Assembly (NCBI RefSeq): GCF_004770745.1
Contig: NZ_RQGD01000053.1
Location: forward strand, 1 to 5,404
DNA length: 5,404 bases
Source of the DNA: Leptospira ognonensis
Lineage (GTDB): Bacteria; Spirochaetota; Leptospiria; Leptospirales; Leptospiraceae
Direction: 5' to 3'
Each line of letters opens with the position of its first letter. Positions within the stretch are counted from its first letter, which is position 1. Both the position numbers and the translations under genes were made by a program. Below, one piece after another: positions 1 through 4,239 of the stretch. The notes under the pieces were generated by a model. It saw only the letters and a list, made by a program, of their open reading frames with translations. It was not told where the DNA came from and did not search any database.

Positions 1-161
1 GCCCAAACTTCTCCACCAATTATAGAAATATCATATTTCTTTAATTCATTCAAAACAATTTCAATGTCATCTTTTTTCCAAGCAAATTCACCACTTGATA
101 TAGTAACACCTAAATCTATAATATTTTGCGGAAATTTATTCATATAGATTGAAAATCCCAT
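1..161 (-). CDS. Imm40-like immunity protein, N-terminal part (runs off left edge)
   Basis: The frame opens with ATG at 161 and stays open to base 1, giving about 53 residues from MGFSIYMNKF to the edge. It contains a tract of the form FAWKKDD, then an amphipathic helix (IEIVLNELKKY), then the strand-like IIGGEVW. A charged helix followed by a GG(E/D)V motif resembles the N-terminal half of Imm40-type immunity proteins, which protect cells from a toxin in contact-dependent or polymorphic toxin systems. This is recall of a family pattern, not a search result. The start lies 38 bases inside the preceding attC site. The leader contains a short perfect inverted repeat (GTAATT/AATTAC, 185-200) and no strong Shine-Dalgarno; an in-frame TTG two codons upstream is an alternative start. 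No toxin gene is visible next to it, so it would be an orphan immunity gene. Confidence 0.5.
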   Translation of the reverse strand, partial: MGFSIYMNKFPQNIIDLGVTISSGEFAWKKDDIEIVLNELKKYDISIIGGEVW

Positions 162-199
162 AATCAAATATTTTATTCTCAATAGTAATTCAAAAATTA

Positions 200-366
200 C
201 GTATAACGAATTAGACTTACCGACGTTCCTCGTAGCTGAGCCTGCTGTGCAGGCGTTAGCGTCGGCGCGCTTTTTGCGTAAGCAAGAAAGCGTGACGGAG
301 AGGAATGTGGCGAAGCCCTAGCAAGGGCGCCAGTCCCGAAGCGCAGCGGTAAGTCGTAGTTATGCG
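200..366 (-). repeat. attC-like recombination site A
   Basis: Core boxes are GTATAAC at 201-207 and GTTATGC at 359-365. Inside them the 9-base arms GACTTACCG (214-222) and CGGTAAGTC (347-355) pair perfectly, with spacers of 6 and 3 bases. Between the arms are further hairpins: GCCTGC/GCAGGC, CTTTTTGC/GCAAGAAAG and GCCC/GGGC, plus a stem of CCTC paired with GAGG. This matches an integron attC with a long variable terminal structure. The site follows the stop of the 247-residue gene by 11 bases on the minus strand, so it belongs to that gene's cassette. Its arm sequence differs from copies C-E but stays complementary. Confidence 0.7.
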
Positions 367-377
367 CTGGCCTCATT

Positions 378-1121
378 TTAAACGTTTCTAATTATTCTTA
401 TATCTATTGGGGCATCATTATTTTCAAGTTTCTTATTTGAGTTTAAGTATTCGATTCCTAGTTGAAATCTATCAATCACCTGATTGAACAAATCTGTTCC
501 GATTGCTTGTATCATAACTTTGTCAAAATTTTCAACGATATTGGAATCGAATAAACAAATATTTTTTTCTAAGACTATGTATGAAAAATTTCCGCCTGAT
601 TTATTAATTGCACTTCCGCCACTTAATTCATAAATATTTAATCTTCTTCGATTTTGTATTATATGGCTTTTTATCAATCTTTTGTAATTATAAGGCATTT
701 TAAAATTTTCTATTGATGTCGAAATATCTAATATTTTCTTTTTCTCCTTTATATTTAAATAGTTTAAGAAATCTTCTATATGATGATTCTGGATTTTTTT
801 CTCAAGAATTTTGTAATCTATTATATGATATTTTCTTTTAAAATCTCTGAGATTTAATATTTTTAATTTTTCTCTAAAGACAGGAATCATGTTTCGAATT
901 ATGATTTTGATAATGTCATCAATTTCATCTTTTAATATTGTCAATACAGTGAAATATTTGTTTGTTTTTTCGTTTTTAAAATGTAGATCTAATTTGCCTG
1001 AGCTTCCTCCAAAATGTAAAGTGAAGTGTATATCTGACGAAAAACTTTTATTACCTAATACCCACTTATTGTGACTGAAATAAAGCCATAGTTGATTGTT
1101 GATTTTAATCTTATTTATCAT
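378..1121 (-). CDS. Cassette-borne hypothetical protein, 247 residues
   Basis: I do not recognise this protein. The chosen start is ATG at 1121 (MINKIKINNQ). A longer open frame extends upstream, but those residues come from translating through attC site B and are not real. No Shine-Dalgarno stands before the ATG, which lies only 13 bases after the R' box of site B; translation may depend on the preceding transcript or on an unstructured leader. The protein is rich in Ile, Lys and Asn, with no signal peptide or membrane segment. Visible features are a glycine-bearing strand region FGGSSGKLDLHF (about 37-48), a lysine-rich helical middle (about 83-160) and a second glycine-rich motif SGGSAINKSGGNF (167-179), followed by LEKNICLFDSN. 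The stop at 378-380 is 11 bases before site A. Gene, leader and site together make a textbook cassette. Function is unknown. Confidence 0.78.
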   Translation of the reverse strand: MINKIKINNQLWLYFSHNKWVLGNKSFSSDIHFTLHFGGSSGKLDLHFKNEKTNKYFTVLTILKDEIDDIIKIIIRNMIPVFREKLKILNLRDFKRKYHIIDYKILEKKIQNHHIEDFLNYLNIKEKKKILDISTSIENFKMPYNYKRLIKSHIIQNRRRLNIYELSGGSAINKSGGNFSYIVLEKNICLFDSNIVENFDKVMIQAIGTDLFNQVIDRFQLGIEYLNSNKKLENNDAPIDIRIIRNV

Positions 1122-1133
1122 TAATGAGGCTTG

Positions 1134-1295
1134 CGCATAACGAACTAGGCTACCCGAAGTTGGCGACCGAGTCGCGGGAGAGCGACGAGCGTGCTGGCAT
1201 GACACTTGCGTAAGCAAGGGGAGTGCCAGAAGCCAATTTGCCGCAGGCCAAGCGAGGGCTAGTCCCGAAGCGTAGCGGGTAGCCGTAGTTATACG
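1134..1295 (-). repeat. attC-like recombination site B (most diverged copy)
   Basis: Core boxes are GCATAAC at 1135-1141 and GTTATAC at 1288-1294. Arms GGCTACCCG (1148-1156) and CGGGTAGCC (1276-1284) are fully complementary, with the same 6- and 3-base spacers as the other copies. The interior is largely rewritten compared with C-E: GTTGGC pairs with GCCAAT, and a CACTTGC...GCAAGGGGAGTG hairpin replaces the usual CTTCTTGC hairpin. Structure is kept while sequence changes. It is the downstream site of the transposase cassette. Confidence 0.68.
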
Positions 1296-1321
1296 CTGCG
1301 TCCCCTTTATCTGAGCGAAAC

Positions 1322-1352
1322 CAGAGTAATGGAGTTTAATCCCCCAATTCTG
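1322..1352 (-). other. Imperfect hairpin downstream of the transposase gene
   Basis: Outer CAGA/TCTG and inner TGGGG/CTCCA arms (one G-T pair, on the minus strand) enclose a GATTAAA loop. It lies 10 bases past the transposase stop and before attC B. It could be the hairpin of an IS91-type oriIS end or a weak transcription stop. It lacks a following U-run, so a classical terminator is unlikely. Confidence 0.22.
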
Positions 1353-1362
1353 TGCCAAGAAA

Positions 1363-2523
1363 TCAAGCAGCGATTTTGTGAAAAAAATCGAGGCCAGGAG
1401 GATCTTTTCCAAACCTATTCAAAATGTAGATAGGCGTTTGATAAGGAAGAGTTTTTTCAACGAGAATCATTCTTTTCTTACAAACAGGACAAAACTTGTA
1501 TGGTAGGAATTCCGAATTCTCATCAATGAGATCCGGATGTATGTCATCCTGGATATTTAGGATATGCTCTTTTTCCTGTATTGATTTTGCGATGCTGAGA
1601 CGATCTTTTGATTTAACAGAATAAAGTCCATAGTATCGAATTGATTTAGTACCAGTCGGCAAAACATGTAGTAGAAACCGTCGAATGAATTCATCTTGCG
1701 AGAACTTAGTGGATTGATCATAAACATTAATCGAGAGAGCACCATCAGTAAAAGAGATGTTTCTATTCTGTATACTTGAACCTTTTATTGTTTTAGTAAG
1801 ATAATCAACCCAATGATAAGGACTTTCATATTTCTCAGAAAAGAAACAAATTGATTTATGAATACTTTGAATGGAGTTGTAGAAATCCGAACTTAAGTCA
1901 TTGTTTTTGGAATAGAAGTTAGAAAGTTCTTTCTTGAGATATGTGTTATAGATAGAATTGAAATCGGACCAGTTAAATAGATTTCTATTTGAGTTGATCC
2001 ATTTGGTATTTGATTGATTCAAACCTCCGTCAGAGATCACAACATGCAAATGTGGGTGGAGTTGAAGAAGATTTCCATGCGTATGTAAGACTATGATAGA
2101 CCCAGTAGTGATGTCTTCATCAAAAGAGAAATCAATGATCTTGTCAATTGTCTTCTTCGCGGAAGCGAAAAGGATATTGATAAACTCTTTATAGTGTGTA
2201 GTAACATGTTCATAACGGAAAGTAGGTAGCTTGAAAACGAGATGATAATGAGAACAGTTAAGAACCAAGTTTTTACACTTTTGATTCCATTCTATTTTGT
2301 TCCTATCTTGGCACTTAGGGCAGAGTCTGTTGTTGCAAGAATTTCTGAGGAATATGGAGAAGTGTTTTGTAGGACATTGATACAAATGTCCATGCATCGC
2401 ATTAGTTCTGCAGTGAGAAATATCCAATGCCGTTTTGATTACATGTTTCGGGAGTCTCTTTGTTTTGATCGAATCAAGGTTGTGAATGAAAACGTCTTGT
2501 ATATCTTCTATGTCATTTCCCAT
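1363..2523 (-). CDS. IS91-like HUH transposase with a single active-site tyrosine
   Basis: This 386-residue protein matches the usual length and domain order of IS91-family rolling-circle transposases, which nick one DNA strand through a tyrosine and use an HUH metal site. Residues 38-71 form a zinc-binding region with C38, C50, C63 and the RLCPKC motif (C68, C71). The HUH motif is in LHPHLHVV (H158, H160) followed by SDGG. The tyrosine helix is at 241-245 (YLTKT). The RRFLLHVLP and IRYYGL blocks at 281-300 are typical of the family, and a second zinc pair CPVC is at 345-348. In IS91 the helix reads Y-x3-Y; here the second position (245) is threonine, so the enzyme looks like a Y1 type, as in ISCR elements. 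The start is ATG at 2523 (MGNDIEDIQD) with no clear Shine-Dalgarno. The frame is intact. It sits between two attC-like sites like any other cassette, so it may be cassette cargo or an element inserted in a cassette. Confidence 0.93.
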   Translation of the reverse strand: MGNDIEDIQDVFIHNLDSIKTKRLPKHVIKTALDISHCRTNAMHGHLYQCPTKHFSIFLRNSCNNRLCPKCQDRNKIEWNQKCKNLVLNCSHYHLVFKLPTFRYEHVTTHYKEFINILFASAKKTIDKIIDFSFDEDITTGSIIVLHTHGNLLQLHPHLHVVISDGGLNQSNTKWINSNRNLFNWSDFNSIYNTYLKKELSNFYSKNNDLSSDFYNSIQSIHKSICFFSEKYESPYHWVDYLTKTIKGSSIQNRNISFTDGALSINVYDQSTKFSQDEFIRRFLLHVLPTGTKSIRYYGLYSVKSKDRLSIAKSIQEKEHILNIQDDIHPDLIDENSEFLPYKFCPVCKKRMILVEKTLPYQTPIYILNRFGKDPPGLDFFHKIAA

Positions 2524-2602
2524 ATTCTGTGTAGGTCCAGAATATTTATATCTCTCAGAAAAAAGTGTTACCCATGTCCTGAGGCATACAATAGGGTCGT
2601 TG
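2524..2602 (-). other. Transposase leader between attC C and the start codon
   Basis: This 79-base non-coding leader holds GGACATGGGTAACAC followed by a T-run and an AT-rich near-palindrome (GATATAAATATTC). It probably includes the upstream end of the transposase element and its promoter, but no clear -35/-10 pair or terminal repeat can be fixed. The GACATGGGTAACA string is reminiscent of insertion-sequence ends, a weak resemblance only. Confidence 0.2.
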
Positions 2603-2766
2603 CGTATAACGAACTAGGCTACACGACGTTGTCCGTAGCTGAGCCTCGTAGAGGCGTTAGCGTCGGCGCGCCTCCTTGCTGAGCAAGAAGCGTGACGGAG
2701 GACAATGTGCCGTAGGCCGAGCGAGGGCGTAAGCCCCGAAGCGTAGCGTGCAGCCGCAGTTATACG
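2603..2766 (-). repeat. attC-like recombination site C
   Basis: Core boxes are GTATAAC at 2604-2610 and GTTATAC at 2759-2765. Arms GGCTACACG (2617-2625) and CGTGCAGCC (2747-2755) pair with one A-C mismatch. Inner stems include GTTGTCC/GGACAAT, GCCTC/GAGGC (2643-2647 with 2651-2655) and CTTGC/GCAAG. It is nearly identical to copies D and E. On the minus strand it closes the cassette that has no clear gene and immediately precedes the transposase leader. Confidence 0.7.
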
Positions 2767-3306
2767 AAGTCGCTTTTTACTTTTCTCTTTCTTATGAACG
2801 CTTTTTTCATACAGAATTAAGGCAATTTGCCGCAATTTTTAAAAAGAATCATTCAAAGTTGAAGCAAAAAATAGTATAAGTACATTTAATCACTATCTAG
2901 TCTTTTTTGTCTTTTTGTTTCACTTGCTTCCGTAAAAAGAGGGAGCAACAATTATCGCAAAGCACAATCACTGAATCATCTTCCTATTTTCTTTTAGCGC
3001 GTGCTGCGATCCAAATAGTATCTAATCACGCTTCCGTAGGGAATCTTAAAAGAGCCGTCGCAAACAGAAAGCCCGACCGTGATTCGAAGGATGCGCGAGA
3101 CAGACCAATAAAAGCGACCAAGAAACACCGAGATAAAATCGCAGAACAAGAATACTTCAATAAAGGCCTGCGGCAAATATGCCTGATAAACAAAAAAGCA
3201 CAAGTGTAACGTAGGTCTTAATTTCTTTATTCTTACTGACTTATCGATAAATATCCGTGCTATTTTATTGCGTTCAAAAGTTTATTGAAATCTCTTTAAG
3301 CGATTT
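2767..3306. other. Cassette body without a convincing gene
   Basis: These 540 bases lie between sites C and D, the position of a cassette cargo gene, but no frame on the minus strand has a good start. The part at about 2994-3209 has higher GC than the cargo elsewhere and is open in more than one frame on both strands. A minus frame open for about 100 codons upstream of 2994 lacks an ATG and has T-rich first codon positions, unlike real genes. A 16-residue minus-strand frame (ATG at 2810) ends in the TAA of site C's R'' box, but it has no clear ribosome site. The segment could be a decayed gene, a non-coding RNA or a regulatory cassette. Confidence 0.4.
2907..3209 (+). CDS. Doubtful small ORF opposite to cassette direction
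   Basis: This is the better-looking frame of the cassette body: about 100 residues from a TTG at 2907, with no ATG in frame and no Shine-Dalgarno. From about codon 30 the first codon positions are mostly purine and the product is rich in Lys, Arg, Asp and Ala (for example RDSKDARDRPIKATKKHRDK), giving a very basic soluble protein. That composition is more gene-like than the opposite strand, which would be Phe/Leu/Cys-rich. The true start may lie further in or be lost. I do not recognise it. It may be a degenerate gene inverted within its cassette, or non-coding sequence. Confidence 0.22.
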   Translation: MSFCFTCFRKKREQQLSQSTITESSSYFLLARAAIQIVSNHASVGNLKRAVANRKPDRDSKDARDRPIKATKKHRDKIAEQEYFNKGLRQICLINKKAQV

Positions 3307-3471
3307 CGTATAACGAACTAGGCTACACGACGTTGTCCGTTGCTGAGCCTCGCAGAGGCGTTAGCGTCGGCGCGACTTCTTGCAAAGCAAGAAGCGTGAC
3401 GGAGGACAATGTGCCTTTAGGCCGACCGAGGGCGAAAGTCCCGAGCGGAGCGTGTCAGCCGCAGTTATGCG
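3307..3471 (-). repeat. attC-like recombination site D
   Basis: Core boxes are GTATAAC at 3308-3314 and GTTATGC at 3464-3470. The left arm GGCTACACG (3321-3329) pairs with the right arm CGTGTCAGCC (3451-3460) only if one base of the right arm bulges out. Extrahelical bases in this arm are what attC sites use to set strand choice. Inner hairpins are GCCTC/GAGGC (3347-3351 with 3355-3359), CTTCTTGC/GCAAGAAG and GTTGTCC/GGACAAT. It belongs to the lipoprotein cassette. Confidence 0.7.
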
Positions 3472-3707
3472 GAGTTCTGGCAATTCATCTAATTAAACTT
3501 TCAATTTAGGTTAATTGTATCTTTTTCGAATTTATAAAACATACTTTTTAATTTTACTTTTAACTTAATTTAAATAATATAGATTATTTCAATAGTTGAG
3601 ATCTGAAGTAAAAATTCACTAATTTTCAAATTGAGATTAATTTTCGTGTAAGGATAATTATAATACACTATCTAATTTAAAATTTTCAAAAATATAATAT
3701 TTATTAA
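3472..3707. other. AT-rich non-coding tail of the lipoprotein cassette
   Basis: These 236 bases between the lipoprotein stop and attC D contain only very short frames and no GC-rich terminator hairpin. This is unusually long for the gap between a cassette gene and its attC site, so the 3' part of the cassette may once have carried something else or may encode an untranslated RNA. I see no specific element in it. Confidence 0.35.
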
Positions 3708-4004
3708 TTATCTAAAATCTTTTGCATCAGGCGAGAAAATTTTTAATATTAGATCTCCATCACATTGTCTTTTTTTTTTATTTGCCTTATCATCTAAATA
3801 AGCATAATACGTGGCTATAGATTCTTTTTCTTCCTGAGTTAAAGGTTGCTTTGTTTTTGAATTTGGTTCTGAAATTAAAAGAATTAAGGTCATGTTTTTC
3901 TGGTCATTTATTAGTGAAAGATTTTCTCTACAGTTTTGCCTATCTGTGTCAGCATAGCAACTTATTATCAGCCCTATTGATATTATAATATATATAGCAT
4001 ACAT
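3708..4004 (-). CDS. Small probable lipoprotein, 98 residues
   Basis: The start ATG at 4004 is well supported by AGGAAG eight bases upstream. Residues 4-15 are hydrophobic (IYIIISIGLIIS) and are followed by Cys16, giving a lipobox of the form L-I-I-S-C, within the looser rules of spirochaetes. The n-region lacks Lys or Arg, so processing as an ordinary secreted protein (cut after C-Y-A) is also possible. The mature part is hydrophilic, with two more cysteines (in QNCREN and RQCDGD) that could form a disulphide, and a central helix rich in Glu, Lys and Tyr (QEEKESIATYYAYLDDKANKKK). It resembles the many short lipoproteins of Leptospira in style, but I cannot name a family. It would lie in the periplasm or on the cell surface. 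It is the only recognisable gene in its cassette and has its own 70-base leader after site E. Confidence 0.75.
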   Translation of the reverse strand: MYAIYIIISIGLIISCYADTDRQNCRENLSLINDQKNMTLILLISEPNSKTKQPLTQEEKESIATYYAYLDDKANKKKRQCDGDLILKIFSPDAKDFR

Positions 4005-4012
4005 TTTGAATT

Positions 4013-4052
4013 CTTCCTATTTTAATTATGTTATATGAAAATTGAAAAGCAA
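4013..4052 (-). promoter_or_regulatory. Ribosome site and possible promoter of the lipoprotein gene
   Basis: AGGAAG at 4013-4018 (minus strand) is a clear Shine-Dalgarno for the ATG at 4004. Upstream, TTGCTT (4047-4052) and CATAAT (4025-4030) are 16 bases apart and could be a weak sigma-70 promoter, though a transcript starting there would begin almost at the ribosome site. The ribosome site is firm; the promoter is a guess. Confidence 0.35.
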
Positions 4053-4074
4053 TCGTTTAATTTTGCCAGAATTT

Positions 4075-4239
4075 CGCATAACGAACTAGGCTACACGACG
4101 TTGTCCGTAGCTGAGTCTCGCAGAGACGTTAGCGTCGGCGCGCCTTCTTGCAGAGCAAGAAGCGTGACGGAGGACAATGTGCCTTTAGGCCGAGCGAGGG
4201 CTGGGGTCCCGAGCGTAGCGTGTCAGCCGAAGTTATACG
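4075..4239 (-). repeat. attC-like recombination site E
   Basis: Core boxes are GCATAAC at 4076-4082 and GTTATAC at 4232-4238. Left arm GGCTACACG (4089-4097) pairs with CGTGTCAGCC (4219-4228) with one bulged base. The first inner hairpin reads GTCTC/GAGAC (4115-4119 with 4123-4127), where copies C and D have GCCTC/GAGGC: a C-G pair has become T-A, a compensatory change. The R'' box on the minus strand supplies the TAA stop of the DUF4209 gene. Confidence 0.7.

Noticed and set aside
889..1074. Plus-strand 61-residue frame
   Set aside because: It is antisense to the well-bounded cassette gene and has no supporting signals.
1122..1412. Upstream extension of the 247-residue protein by 97 residues
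   Set aside because: The extension translates attC site B and the tail of the transposase region. The same site sequence appears in four other places without coding, so ATG at 1121 is the sensible start.
2535..2575. Terminal repeat of a second insertion sequence
   Set aside because: The GACATGGGTAACA string looks like some insertion-sequence ends, but there is no matching inverted partner or second transposase in view.
2242..2682. Plus-strand 146-residue frame
   Set aside because: It is antisense to the N-terminal part of the intact transposase gene and runs into attC C; its end is repeat-derived.
2614..2835. Minus-strand 73-residue frame
   Set aside because: Most of it translates attC C. 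It has a TTG start and no ribosome site.
200..4239. CRISPR array
   Set aside because: The repeats are about 165 bp, internally folded and spaced by several hundred bases carrying genes; no short regular spacers are present.
200..4239. tRNA, rRNA or conventional riboswitch in the GC-rich repeats
   Set aside because: No anticodon or T-arm pattern or rRNA motif is visible, and the core boxes and cassette layout explain the structure better.
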